Below are positions 46,541 through 54,825 of a stretch of 64,000 bases of DNA, in pieces. Both the position numbers and the translations under genes were made by a program. Origin of the DNA: Sphingomonas sp. TDK1 (GTDB lineage Bacteria; Pseudomonadota; Alphaproteobacteria; Sphingomonadales; Sphingomonadaceae); assembly GCF_001650735.1 (NCBI RefSeq), contig NZ_LXVY01000044.1:62001-126000 (forward strand), given 5' to 3'. The stretch's first letter is position 1; each line of letters begins with the position of its first letter. The notes beneath the pieces are model-generated. The model searched no databases, was not told the DNA's origin, and saw only the letters and a program-made list of their open reading frames with translations.

Positions 46541-46964
46541 GCCGCTTCGCCTGCTCCGCCACCAGCGCCGCGAGGACGAAGCCGCCGATCAGGCCGAGAT
46601 GCTCGAAAAAGGCGTTGGTCGCGCCGAACCGCTCGGGCCCCGGCGGCAGCGTCCAGAAGGCGTTGGCGGTGCAGGCGGCGAGCAGGGTGAACACCCCCAG
46701 CATCCCCGCCCCCAGCCAGACCCAGCGCCCCGCAAGGATCAGCACCGGCCCGACCAGCTCCACCGCAATGGTCAGCGCCGCCCAGAGCGCGGGCGGATGC
46801 ATGCCGAAATGCGCCTGCTCCGCCACCGCGCCCGGCCAGTCGGTGAGCTTGACCAGCCCGCCGAGCAGATACGCGCCGACCAGCAGCAGCCGGGCGAGCA
46901 ACCAGGTCGGCCGCCAGTCGAGAACGGCGTCGACGAAGCGCGGGTCAGGCGCGTCCATGGTCAT
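46533..46964 (-). CDS. DoxX family membrane protein
   Basis: A 143-residue, four-segment membrane protein: ARLLLVGAYLLGGLVKLTDWPGAVAEQAHFG, then IAVELVGPVLILAGRWVWLGAGMLGVFTLLAA and EHLGLIGGFVLAAL. This is the usual DoxX layout; members act with thiol/quinone redox systems or are uncharacterised. It overlaps the genes on both sides (four bases upstream, eight downstream), so it is firmly in the operon. Confidence 0.88.
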   Translation of the reverse strand: MTMDAPDPRFVDAVLDWRPTWLLARLLLVGAYLLGGLVKLTDWPGAVAEQAHFGMHPPALWAALTIAVELVGPVLILAGRWVWLGAGMLGVFTLLAACTANAFWTLPPGPERFGATNAFFEHLGLIGGFVLAALVAEQAKRRG

Positions 46965-47836
46965 TTGCCCGCGGGGCCGTGGATCTCGGCGATATAGCCG
47001 CCGGGGAAGCGCACGATCGCCGCGCGCCCGCCGGCCGCGGCAGTGGGCTGCACCAGCGTCTCGACCCCGGCCGCCTTGGCCTTGGCCAGCGTCGCGTCGA
47101 GATCGGGCACGGCATAGCCGGTCATGTCGCGACCATAGGGCCAGGGCAGCAGCCCGTCGGTGACGAACACCACCATCTTGCCATAGCCGCTGGTGATCGC
47201 GATGCGGCGGATCGTCTTGCCGGGCTCGCCCACTTCGGCGCCGGGCGCCGCCCGGTCATCGGCGGTCACCTTGGCATGCGCATAGCCGACCCAGCTCTGC
47301 ACGAAGCGATCGGCGACATCCGCGGTCAGGTAGATGCGGTTCTCGGGCACGGTTTCCAGCGGCGCGTAGCTCGGCTTGGTGGTGTGCCAGTAGAGCTGCA
47401 TGTTCACCCCGCCCGGCCACTGGATCAGCGAATCGCGGCCGATCGGATCGGGGAACGTGACCAGACGACGCACCGCGCCATGCTGCACCGCTGCCTTCAC
47501 CGCCGCATCGATGTCGGTCACCAGATAGCCGGTGCGCTCGTCACCGAAGGGGAATGGGATCGGCGTCTTGAACCCGAACACCGAAACGGTGCCGGCGGGC
47601 GTCAGCACCAGCTGCGACTTGGTAAGGCTGGTGGTGGGCGTCACCTGGAACACGCCCTGCTTGCTGGTCGTGCCGCCGAAGGTCGCCTGGAAGCTGGTGA
47701 CGAAGCTGTCGAACTGGTCTTCCGGCACATAGACATGGGTGGTGTCGTATTGCGGGCCGACCGAATAATCGGCGGTCTGCTGGGCGAGCACCGGCGTCGC
47801 GACGACCAGGGCGGAGGCGAGGAGGAAGAGGCGCAT
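46961..47836 (-). CDS. Exported VOC (glyoxalase-fold) protein
   Basis: A 291-residue protein with a signal peptide (MRLFLLASALVVATPVLAQQ). Two vicinal-oxygen-chelate modules follow: YDTTHVYVPEDQFDSFVTSFQATFG with GYLVTDIDAAVKAAVQHGAVR, and a second half with GYAVPDLDATLAKAKAAGVETL and VRFPGGYIAEIHGP, whose Glu is a family metal ligand. Enzyme activity is unknown. The start is chosen at the signal peptide; a longer open frame runs through repeat DNA upstream. Confidence 0.83.
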   Translation of the reverse strand: MRLFLLASALVVATPVLAQQTADYSVGPQYDTTHVYVPEDQFDSFVTSFQATFGGTTSKQGVFQVTPTTSLTKSQLVLTPAGTVSVFGFKTPIPFPFGDERTGYLVTDIDAAVKAAVQHGAVRRLVTFPDPIGRDSLIQWPGGVNMQLYWHTTKPSYAPLETVPENRIYLTADVADRFVQSWVGYAHAKVTADDRAAPGAEVGEPGKTIRRIAITSGYGKMVVFVTDGLLPWPYGRDMTGYAVPDLDATLAKAKAAGVETLVQPTAAAGGRAAIVRFPGGYIAEIHGPAGK

Positions 47837-47873
47837 GGCGAAACTCCTGAAGTTGGGAGACAGGAAGCGTTTC

Positions 47874-48044
47874 CTCCCCCAGCTTTGCTGGGGGAGGGGG
47901 ACCATGTGCGCCAGCACATGGTGGAGGGGTCGCCGCGGCACGCGGCGGTGATGGGGGCGTGGATGGCGAACCGCGCCTGACGGCGCGGCCCCTCCACCCC
48001 GCCGCTGCGCGGCGCGGTCCCCCTCCCCTGCTCGGGCAGGGGAG
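47874..48044. repeat. Composite palindromic repeat between operon genes
   Basis: The 226-base gap between the VOC and amidohydrolase genes is filled by at least three hairpins: 47874-47896 (CTCCCCCAGC arms), 47901-47922 (ACCATGTGC arms) and 48023-48044 (CTCCCCTGC arms), with GC-rich palindromes between. It resembles the element inside the porin gene. It may act on mRNA stability within the operon. Confidence 0.7.
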
Positions 48045-48062
48045 GATCTGCGCTAACGCCCA

Positions 48063-50009
48063 TCACACCGCCCAGCAGCCGCAGCCGAGCGCCCCCCAGA
48101 AGCTCTGGACGTCGGCGGCCGGCACCTGCGCGCCGAGGGCAGCAGCATGGTCATGGCCGTGGACCGAACAGCTGCTGTGGCAGGCGCAGGCGGAGGCGAG
48201 CTGGGCGCGCGCCTCGGGCGACTGGTGGTACCCGCCGAAGGTCGCGACCGGCGACCAGTCGGGCATCGGCCGGGGCAGCGCAGGCGCGAGCGGGGCATAG
48301 TCACCGTCGCCATGTACTACCTGCCCGCCGAGCAATGTCAGCACCGAGCGGATATGGACGATCTGGTCCTCGGGCACCGAGAAGTAATCGGCCGACAGCA
48401 CCGCGAGATCGGCGAGCTGGCCGGCCTTGATCTGCCCCTTCTTGCCGACCTCGTTCGAGAACCAGGTGTTCTCGTGCGTCCACATGGCGAGCGCCTTTTC
48501 GCGGCTGACGCGGTTGGCGCCGGGATAGAGCGATAGCCCACCGACGGTGCGGCCGGTCACCAGCCAGCTGAGCGACACCCAGGGATTGTAGCTCGCCACC
48601 CGCGTCGCATCGGTGCCCGCACCCACCGGCAGGCCGGCGGCGAGCATCTTGGCGATCGGCGGGGTGCGCTCTGCGGCTTTCGCGCCGTAGCGCTCGACGA
48701 AATATTCGCCCTGATACGCCATACGGTGCTGCACGGCGATGCCGCCGCCCAGCGCCGCGATCCGGTCGATGTTGCGGTCGCTGATCGTCTCGGCATGGTC
48801 GAAGAACCAGTGGATGCCGGTCAGCGGGATGTCGCGGTGGACCTTCTCGTACACGTCGAGCGCGCGGCCGATCGTCTGGTCATAGGTGGCGTGGAGGCGC
48901 CACGGCCAGCGATGCTCGGCGAGCAGGCGGATTACCGGCTCCAGATCGCCTTCCATGGTGGGCGGCATGTCCGGTCGGGCGACGCGGAAATCCTCGAAGT
49001 CGGCGGCGGAGTAGACCAGCATTTCGCCCGCGCCGTTGTGGCGATAGCTGTCGTCGCCCTGCCCCGGCGTCACCTGCTTCACCCAGCCGGCGAAATCGGC
49101 CAGCTCTTGCCTAGGCTTCTGGGTGAACAGATTGTAGCTGATCCGCACGGTCAGCTGGCCGTCGGCGTGGAGCTTCTCGATGATCTGATAGTCGTCGGGA
49201 TAATTCTGGAAGCCGCCGCCCGCGTCGATCACACCGGTAACGCCAAGCCCGTTCACTTCGCGCATGAAGTGGCGGGTGGAATTGATCTGATAGTCCTCGG
49301 GCAGCTTCGGCCCCTTGGCGAGCGTCGAATAGAGGATCGTCGCGTTGGGCTGGGCAAGCAGCAGGCCGGTGGGATTGCCCGCGGCATCGCGGACGATTTC
49401 GCCGCCCGGCGGGTTGGGCGTGTCCTTGGTATAGCCCACCACCCGCAGCGCCGCGGCATTGAGCAGCGCGCGATCATAGAGGTGGAGGATGAAGACGGGC
49501 GTATCGGGGGCGACCGCGTTGAGCTCGTCGATCGTCGGCAGCCGCTTCTCGGCGAACTGGTGCTCGGTGAAGCCGCCGACCACGCGCACCCATTGCGGCG
49601 CGGGCGTGTTGTCGACCTGGCGCTTGAGCATCGCCATCGCGTCGGCAAGGCTGGGCACGCCGTCCCAGCGCAGCTCCATATTGTAGTTCAGCCCGCCGCG
49701 GATGATGTGCATGTGGCTGTCGATCAGCCCCGGGATCACCCGGCGGCGATGCGCGTCGATCACCTGTGCTTGCGGCCCGACGGCGGCGCGGACCTCGGCT
49801 TCGCTGCCGACGGCGAGGAACTTGCCGTCGCGGATCGCGATTGCCTCGGCCACCGGGTTCTCCCGGTCGAGCGTCGTCACCTGGGCGTTGACGAGGATCA
49901 GGTCGGTGGCGGGCATGCGGGCATTCCTTGCGAAGAGCGGGGTAGGCAGCAGCGCGCCGGCGGCGGTCGCGCCGGCGGCTGCGAGGGTCTGGCGGCGGGT
50001 AAGGCTCAT
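48063..50009 (-). CDS. Tat-exported amidohydrolase, YtcJ-like, with Cys-rich tail
   Basis: A 648-residue metal-dependent hydrolase. Twin-arginine signal LTRRQTLAAAGATAAGALL, then the YtcJ-type amidohydrolase fold: VIPGLIDSHMHIIRGG (HxH metal ligands), GWVKQVTPGQ, IHWFFDHAETISDRN, VGAGTDATRVASYNPW (late Asp), GQLADLAVLSADYF. The C-terminus is unusual, with clustered cysteines and histidines (CACHSSCSVHGHDH and GCGCW) after the normal end, perhaps a metal site. It overlaps the XapX gene by four bases. Confidence 0.87.
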   Translation of the reverse strand: MSLTRRQTLAAAGATAAGALLPTPLFARNARMPATDLILVNAQVTTLDRENPVAEAIAIRDGKFLAVGSEAEVRAAVGPQAQVIDAHRRRVIPGLIDSHMHIIRGGLNYNMELRWDGVPSLADAMAMLKRQVDNTPAPQWVRVVGGFTEHQFAEKRLPTIDELNAVAPDTPVFILHLYDRALLNAAALRVVGYTKDTPNPPGGEIVRDAAGNPTGLLLAQPNATILYSTLAKGPKLPEDYQINSTRHFMREVNGLGVTGVIDAGGGFQNYPDDYQIIEKLHADGQLTVRISYNLFTQKPRQELADFAGWVKQVTPGQGDDSYRHNGAGEMLVYSAADFEDFRVARPDMPPTMEGDLEPVIRLLAEHRWPWRLHATYDQTIGRALDVYEKVHRDIPLTGIHWFFDHAETISDRNIDRIAALGGGIAVQHRMAYQGEYFVERYGAKAAERTPPIAKMLAAGLPVGAGTDATRVASYNPWVSLSWLVTGRTVGGLSLYPGANRVSREKALAMWTHENTWFSNEVGKKGQIKAGQLADLAVLSADYFSVPEDQIVHIRSVLTLLGGQVVHGDGDYAPLAPALPRPMPDWSPVATFGGYHQSPEARAQLASACACHSSCSVHGHDHAAALGAQVPAADVQSFWGALGCGCWAV

Positions 50010-50254
50010 GCCTGGTCGTCGGGCTTCTTCACCGGCACGCCGAGGATCTGCTCGGCGCAGTCGGTACGGAGATAGGCGACCACATCGTGGCCGGCGAACA
50101 GCCGCTTCGCCACCGGCACCACCTGCTCGCCGACGAGCATACCGAGCAGGCCGATCAGCGCGATCGTGGGCGGCGCGGGCGAGCGGACGCCGAGGAGGCT
50201 GTAGATGACGCCGACCAGCAGACCGACGGCGAGCGAGATCAGATAGGGCTTCAT
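50006..50254 (-). CDS. XapX-domain small membrane protein
   Basis: 82 residues with two hydrophobic segments (YLISLAVGLLVGVIYSLLGV and PTIALIGLLGMLVGEQVV), matching the XapX/DUF1427 family often found next to YtcJ-like amidohydrolases. Function unknown. It lies 27 bases after the alpha/beta hydrolase and overlaps the amidohydrolase start. Confidence 0.85.
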   Translation of the reverse strand: MKPYLISLAVGLLVGVIYSLLGVRSPAPPTIALIGLLGMLVGEQVVPVAKRLFAGHDVVAYLRTDCAEQILGVPVKKPDDQA

Positions 50255-50281
50255 CTGCAGATCCTCCCCGGCGCCCGTCGA

Positions 50282-51121
50282 TCAGCCGCGCACGAAGGCG
50301 AGGATGTCGGGGTTCAGCACGTCGGCATGCGTGGTGAGCAGCCCATGCGGATAGCCCGGGTAGATTTTCAGCGTCGGGTTCGGCAGCAGCTTGGCCTGCA
50401 GCTCGGCGCCCTGATGATACGGCACCACCTGGTCGTCGTCGCCGGCGAGCACCAGCGCCGGCACCGTCATCGCCTTCAGGTCGGCGGTCTGGTCGGTTTC
50501 GGAGAAGGCCTTGATGCCGTCATAATGGGCCTTGGCGCTGCCCATCATGCCCTGGCGCCACCAATTGTCGATCACGCCCGGATAGACCTTCGCGCCCTCG
50601 CGGTTGAAGCCGTAGAAGGGGCCGGCGGCGACATCGCGGAAGAACTGCGCGCGGTTGTCCGCGGTGCCCTTGCGGAAACCATCGAACACGCTGATCGGCA
50701 GGCCGTTCGGATAGGCGTCGGTCTTGGCCATGATCGGCGGCACGGCCGCGACCAGCACCGCCTTGGCGACGCGGCCCTGCGGGATGCCATATTTGGCGAC
50801 ATAGCGGGCGACTTCGCCGCCGCCGGTCGAGTGCCCGATATGCACCGCGTTGCGAAGGTTCAGATGCTCGGCAACGGCGGCTGCGTCGGCGGCATAATGG
50901 TCCATGTCATGGCCATCGCTCACCTGCTCCGAACGGCCATGGCCGCGGCGGTCATGCGCGACGACGCGGAAGCCGTTCGCCAGGAAGAACAGCATCTGGG
51001 CATCCCAATCGTCCGACGAAAGCGGCCAGCCATGGTGGAACATGATCGGCTGGGCATCCTTGGGGCCCCAATCCTTGAAGAAGATCGAGACGCCGTCCTT
51101 GGTGGTCACGGTGGAAGTCAT
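50282..51121 (-). CDS. Alpha/beta hydrolase, non-heme haloperoxidase/arylesterase type
   Basis: A 279-residue hydrolase with HHGWPLSSDDWDAQ (oxyanion region), AHDRRGHGRSEQ, nucleophile S98 in IGHSTGGGEVARY, acid in LAGDDDQVVP and histidine in YPGYPHGLL. This closely matches cofactor-free chloroperoxidases, which also act as esterases or perhydrolases. The ATG at 51121 has AAGGA at suitable distance. It lies 87 bases downstream of the isochorismatase-like gene. Confidence 0.9.
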   Translation of the reverse strand: MTSTVTTKDGVSIFFKDWGPKDAQPIMFHHGWPLSSDDWDAQMLFFLANGFRVVAHDRRGHGRSEQVSDGHDMDHYAADAAAVAEHLNLRNAVHIGHSTGGGEVARYVAKYGIPQGRVAKAVLVAAVPPIMAKTDAYPNGLPISVFDGFRKGTADNRAQFFRDVAAGPFYGFNREGAKVYPGVIDNWWRQGMMGSAKAHYDGIKAFSETDQTADLKAMTVPALVLAGDDDQVVPYHQGAELQAKLLPNPTLKIYPGYPHGLLTTHADVLNPDILAFVRG

Positions 51122-51208
51122 GGGAAGCATTCCTTGTCGTTGGGGGCAGGAAACGGGGTGGGCCCGGCAGCGCTGGAGAGGGGGCGCGCCGCCGGACCCG
51201 GGGCAAAC

Positions 51209-51865
51209 TCAATGGCCTTCGGAGGCGCCGAACATCGTCTTGGCGTAGGTGACGCCCAGGCCGTACGCCCCGCCCCACTGCTTCGCGATGCCGGTGGTCG
51301 AGTCGTAGGTCTCGGCGCGCGCCCAGTCGCGCTGCAGTTCCAGCAGATACTGGAGCGATGTCATCGGCACGGCGCCGAGCTGGATCATCCGCTGCACGGC
51401 GCGTTCATGCGCTTCGGTGGAGATGTCGCCGCAGGCATCGGCGATGAAATAGGCTTCGAACCCTTGGTCGATCGCCGAGGCGACCGGGCCGACGATGCAG
51501 ACGCTGGTCCACAGGCCGGCGAACACGATCCGCGGCTTGGCGATGCGATTGACCTCTTCGATCACCGCGGCGTCTTCCCAGGTGTTCATCGAGGTGCGGT
51601 CGAGCAGCGTCTGGCCCGGGAACGCATCGGTCACTTCGCTGAACATCGGGCCGGAGAAGCTCTTCTCGGCAACGGTGGTGAGGATCGTCGGCACGCCGAA
51701 CGACTTGGCGCCGCGGCTGATCAGCGCGGCATTGTTGCGCAGGATGGTGGCATCGATCGACTTGGTGGCGAACGCCATCTGCGACTGGAAATCGATGAGG
51801 ACGAGCGCATGGTTGGTCGGCGAAATCAGCGACTTGCCCGGCGTGGCGGTGGCGGTGAGGGTCAT
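51209..51865 (-). CDS. Isochorismatase-family hydrolase, YcaC-like
   Basis: A 218-residue cysteine hydrolase. D25 in LVLIDFQSQM and C123 in LWTSVCIVGP mark the catalytic centre; RTSMNTWED lies where related proteins carry the third residue. It resembles the YcaC group of unknown physiological substrate. It is the first gene of the eight-gene minus-strand run down to the DUF1275 gene, so the promoter should lie in 51866-52209. Confidence 0.88.
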   Translation of the reverse strand: MTLTATATPGKSLISPTNHALVLIDFQSQMAFATKSIDATILRNNAALISRGAKSFGVPTILTTVAEKSFSGPMFSEVTDAFPGQTLLDRTSMNTWEDAAVIEEVNRIAKPRIVFAGLWTSVCIVGPVASAIDQGFEAYFIADACGDISTEAHERAVQRMIQLGAVPMTSLQYLLELQRDWARAETYDSTTGIAKQWGGAYGLGVTYAKTMFGASEGH

Positions 51866-52209
51866 GGTGCGGCTCCTGTTGCTGCCGGGGTGCGGCGTTG
51901 ATGGGGCTAGAATAGCCGCGACGCATTTTCCGAAAACTCGGATAAGTTTATGCGTTACGTTCCATTCTATCGAACAGTCAGGTGAGCTGCGGCGGCTTTC
52001 ACGCCATGTGGCGCAGGCAGCAGCGGCTCCCGTTCAGCAAGGGGCTAGGCCGAGCCGTGCCACGAATATTGGACGCGATTGATGCAATCCCGGACCGTTG
52101 GGCTCAGAAATGTCGGATTCCGCACGCAGCGTCGTCCTGGCGCAAGAGCGCGCCCGCATGTCAGGAAAATGGGGGCGGAACAGCCGGATAGGCCGCCTCC
52201 GCCGGCGCC
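51866..52209. promoter_or_regulatory. Upstream region of the isochorismatase operon with inverted repeats
   Basis: The 344 bases hold no gene. Close to the operon start are TCCGA-AAAC-TCGGA (51929-51942) and the outer pair ACGCAT (51921-51926) with ATGCGT (51950-51955), in an AT-richer stretch. These are candidate regulator sites, for example for the AraC or response regulator genes nearby. Confidence 0.4.
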
Positions 52210-52872
52210 TTACAGTTCGATCAGGCCGCGCTTCGCGGCAAGGGTGACGGCATGCGTACGGTCACTGGCGCCAAGCTTTGCGAACAGCGCCTTCATGTGG
52301 CCCTTCACCGTCTCTTCGGAGAGTTCGAGCCGGGCGGCGATCTGCTTGTTGGAGTTGCCCCATGCGGCAAGGGTAAGGACCGAGACTTCCCGTTCGGTCA
52401 GGTCCTCGTCGAGCACGTGCAGGGCAATCGCCGTCGCGACGCTCGCGTCGAGATGCTTGCCCCCATGGTGCACGGAGCGGATCGCCTCGAGCAGCTGGTT
52501 GCGCAGGCTGGCCTTGAGCAGATAGCCCATGGCCCCGGCCCGCAGCGCCTTGATCGCGCGACCATCGCCCGAATAGGTGGTCAGTACGATGATGCGCGCA
52601 TCGGGCGACGCGGCACGGATCGCAGTGATTGCATCGAGGCCGGACATGTCGGCCATTTGCAGATCCATCAGCACCAGGTCGGGCTGAAGGCGCGCATATT
52701 CCCGGATCGCCTCGCCGCCGCCGCTTGCCTCGCCGGCGATCTCCATGTCGTCCTGCGTGGAGACCACCGCGCGCACGCCTTCGCGCAGCAACATGTGGTC
52801 ATCGACCATCAGGATGCGGATCGGCGCCGTTGCCCGCGCAGGGACGCGCCCGCTGGAAACCCTCGTCAACAT
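52210..52872 (-). CDS. NarL/FixJ-type response regulator
   Basis: About 220 residues: receiver domain IRILMVDDHMLLREGVRAV with phosphate-accepting Asp in LVLMDLQMADMSG and Lys in YLLKASLRNQ, then a LuxR-type helix-turn-helix (DLTEREVSVLTLAAWGNSNKQIAARLELSEETVKGHMKALFAKL). No histidine kinase is beside it. The start is uncertain: ATG 52872 was chosen, but the open frame extends to 52938. It lies downstream of the M17-domain gene on the same strand. Confidence 0.88.
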   Translation of the reverse strand: MLTRVSSGRVPARATAPIRILMVDDHMLLREGVRAVVSTQDDMEIAGEASGGGEAIREYARLQPDLVLMDLQMADMSGLDAITAIRAASPDARIIVLTTYSGDGRAIKALRAGAMGYLLKASLRNQLLEAIRSVHHGGKHLDASVATAIALHVLDEDLTEREVSVLTLAAWGNSNKQIAARLELSEETVKGHMKALFAKLGASDRTHAVTLAAKRGLIEL

Positions 52873-52941
52873 CCTAGGTGCCACCAATTCCCGAGATCGA
52901 ACCGCAGTATAGCAGCTTTCGCTGCGCTGCGCATCCATGCC

Positions 52942-53520
52942 TCAGGACCATTCCGCCAGCGCGGCGCGCAGGGCTGCGGTGGTATCGGCGGCGGCGCCGT
53001 TGCGGATGTCGAAGGTCCACGCCATCGCCGCGTGATCGCCCTGGCTGTCGATCGCGGCAAGCGCACCTCGCATCATCGCCGTGGCCGTGGGCACGACAAG
53101 ATCGTCCGGCAGGTCCAGCTCCGACCAGCCGAGCAGGCAACCGACGGAGGCGGCACCGATCCGCAGCGCCGCCCGCATGGCGAGCGCCGTGAGGTTGCCC
53201 ACCGCCTCGGGATAGGCGGCGAGCGACGCTCCCATGCCGACAAGCATCAACGTCGCCGCGCGGACGGGCTCAGGCGGTCGGGTGAGCATCAGGGTTTCAC
53301 CAAAGCCCCCCCCAAAAATCCCCCCCTCCCGTAACCTGGAAAGCGTGCCGTGTAGGGCCTGATCGACCGCTTCCGCTCCGCCCCGATGATCACCGCCTGT
53401 TATTTTTTCAGGCATGCCGATGACAAGAAGATCGCCGGCGGAGGCGACAACGTCGATTTGCGCTGCCGTGAATGTGACGCCACGCCAGCTGCCAATCGGC
53501 ACCGAAATCGAGTTGCTCAT
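52942..53520 (-). CDS. Stand-alone leucyl-aminopeptidase N-terminal-type domain
   Basis: A 192-residue protein resembling only the N-terminal macro-like domain of M17 aminopeptidases: AGDLLVIGMPEK, LHGTLSRLREGGIFGGGFGETL, and AATLMLVGMG. The catalytic M17 domain is absent. Residues about 65-76 are encoded by G7 and G8 tracts (C8 at 53306-53313 and C7 at 53320-53326 on the plus strand), so slippage could switch the frame. Role unknown. The 122 bases upstream of its start (53521-53642) hold no gene. Confidence 0.7.
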   Translation of the reverse strand: MSNSISVPIGSWRGVTFTAAQIDVVASAGDLLVIGMPEKITGGDHRGGAEAVDQALHGTLSRLREGGIFGGGFGETLMLTRPPEPVRAATLMLVGMGASLAAYPEAVGNLTALAMRAALRIGAASVGCLLGWSELDLPDDLVVPTATAMMRGALAAIDSQGDHAAMAWTFDIRNGAAADTTAALRAALAEWS

Positions 53521-53642
53521 ACCGACATCCTGCTCCTTATCCCGCGGTCTTTGCCGCTCCGGAGAGGCTGCTCGCTGATCGAGGCCATGCGGTCATGCAT
53601 CCTAGCGCTGACTTTTGAACATCTTTGCGCTGTTTTGTTCGC

Positions 53643-54203
53643 TTAGGCCCCATGCTGCCAGGCCCGCCTCCACGCGAGCGGCGTGGTACCGACAAGTCTG
53701 CGAAACAGGCGCGTCAGATGCGCCTGGTCGCTCAGCCCGCAGGCGCAAGCGATCTGGGACAGGGTGTCGCGGGTGTCGCGCATTTGCAGTTGCGCTCGGC
53801 GGATCCGCTGCCGCACGATATAGGCATGCGGCGTTTCGCCGGTACTCACCTTGAACGCACGGCAGAAATGGCCGGTGCTTAGCTGAGCGATTTCTGCAAG
53901 CGTCGCGGTGAAGATTGGCCCTTGAAGATAGGCATCCACATGATCGGCCACGCGACGCAACTGCCAACCGGCCAGCCCCCCCTTGGCGACACCATCCGCC
54001 AGCATTGGCCCCTCCGGTAGCAAGTCGCGAGGCTCAGCCCCGCCCTGCGGAACCAGCAGGCGGGATAGCCGCTCCAGATAACGGCGCGCCAGCAACGGAT
54101 CCTCGTCCAGCGAGCGCATCGCTCCGGCGAGGAGGGCACTCAATTCAGGCGCGGTTCCCGAAGGGGTCGCCGCTGCAATGTCGATCAAAGCCTGGTGGTA
54201 CAT
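53643..54203 (-). CDS. AraC-family transcriptional regulator (short)
   Basis: About 187 residues, mostly the DNA-binding part. After a helical N-terminal 85 residues, the AraC domain reads FTATLAEIAQLSTGHFCRAFKVSTGETPHAYIVRQRI and DTLSQIACACGLSDQAHLTRLFRRLVGTTPLAWRR. There is no cupin sensor, so it may respond through expression level or a partner. ATG 54203 is preferred; the frame is open to 54284. Confidence 0.85.
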   Translation of the reverse strand: MYHQALIDIAAATPSGTAPELSALLAGAMRSLDEDPLLARRYLERLSRLLVPQGGAEPRDLLPEGPMLADGVAKGGLAGWQLRRVADHVDAYLQGPIFTATLAEIAQLSTGHFCRAFKVSTGETPHAYIVRQRIRRAQLQMRDTRDTLSQIACACGLSDQAHLTRLFRRLVGTTPLAWRRAWQHGA

Positions 54204-54248
54204 GGTTCCATCCCGTCTTGCCGGGTGGACTGTCGCGCAGCGCGGGCA

Positions 54249-54273
54249 GCGGCGGAATCGAACCTCCGCTGTG
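54249..54273 (-). other. tRNA T-arm-like hairpin
   Basis: CAGCGGCGG and CCTCCGCTG pair with one mismatch around the seven-base loop AATCGAA. Read on the minus strand this gives GGTTCGATTCC, the T-arm consensus. No D-arm, anticodon arm or complete acceptor stem could be found around it, so it is not a whole tRNA. It could be a remnant of a tRNA 3' end, for example an old attachment site. Confidence 0.35.
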
Positions 54274-54333
54274 TCGAACATCACTTTGATTTGGGGCGGC
54301 TATACCAAGGTTTGGGATGACGGAGGCGTGCGC

Positions 54334-54810
54334 TTAACGGGTGCCGAAGGGCAGGATGCTTTCCAAGGTAGGCAATGGCGGTGCGCCGGGCACCATCTGT
54401 CCCCGGCGAAGCAAGAAGACATGCCGCACAATCTCCGCCTGCTGCTCGATGCCGTAGCGCTCCAGCATCCAGCCCGGCTTGATGCTGTAGTGGTAGCAAC
54501 AGAAGGGATGCCGCCGCAGCACGAGGTTCAGCCCCTGCTGGTGTTGCCAGACGTGCACCAGCTCATGAATCAGATGCCCCTGCAGCCCCAGCCCTTCGCT
54601 AGCAAAGCAGTCCCGATAGGCATCTCCCGCCGGATGGAAATGGAGATGCCCGCGCGGCGCCATGGTGACATTGCGCGGCTGGAAGAAAAACCATTTCCGC
54701 CGGTAGATGCGCACCGGGTCGAGGTCGATCGCGCCGCCGAACACGCCTCGGGCCAGCGCGCGCTCGGCGTCGGTGAGGGGGCGCCCCAGTCGCGGGTTGT
54801 CGCCGGACAT
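54334..54810 (-). CDS. HExxH-motif protein (Vgr-related hypothetical)
   Basis: A 158-residue protein containing HLIHELVHVWQHQQG, an HExxH zinc-protease-like motif (about residues 83-87), preceded by NVTMAPRGHLHFHP. No signal peptide. Similar small proteins in sphingomonads are named Vgr-related, without functional proof. It starts 15 bases after the prolyl oligopeptidase stop and may be co-transcribed with it. Confidence 0.75.
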   Translation of the reverse strand: MSGDNPRLGRPLTDAERALARGVFGGAIDLDPVRIYRRKWFFFQPRNVTMAPRGHLHFHPAGDAYRDCFASEGLGLQGHLIHELVHVWQHQQGLNLVLRRHPFCCYHYSIKPGWMLERYGIEQQAEIVRHVFLLRRGQMVPGAPPLPTLESILPFGTR

Positions 54811-54825
54811 GGTAGGCCTCCCTGC

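Noticed and set aside
46541..46997. Plus-strand frame opposite DoxX
   Set aside because: Shadow of the DoxX gene, which has the proper membrane pattern and operon overlaps.
47874..48044. CRISPR array or rho-independent terminator cluster
   Set aside because: The hairpins differ from each other, have no regular spacers and no T runs; they fit a dispersed palindromic repeat.
54241..54330. Complete tRNA gene
   Set aside because: Only a T-arm-like hairpin is present; no D-arm, anticodon arm or pairing acceptor stem.
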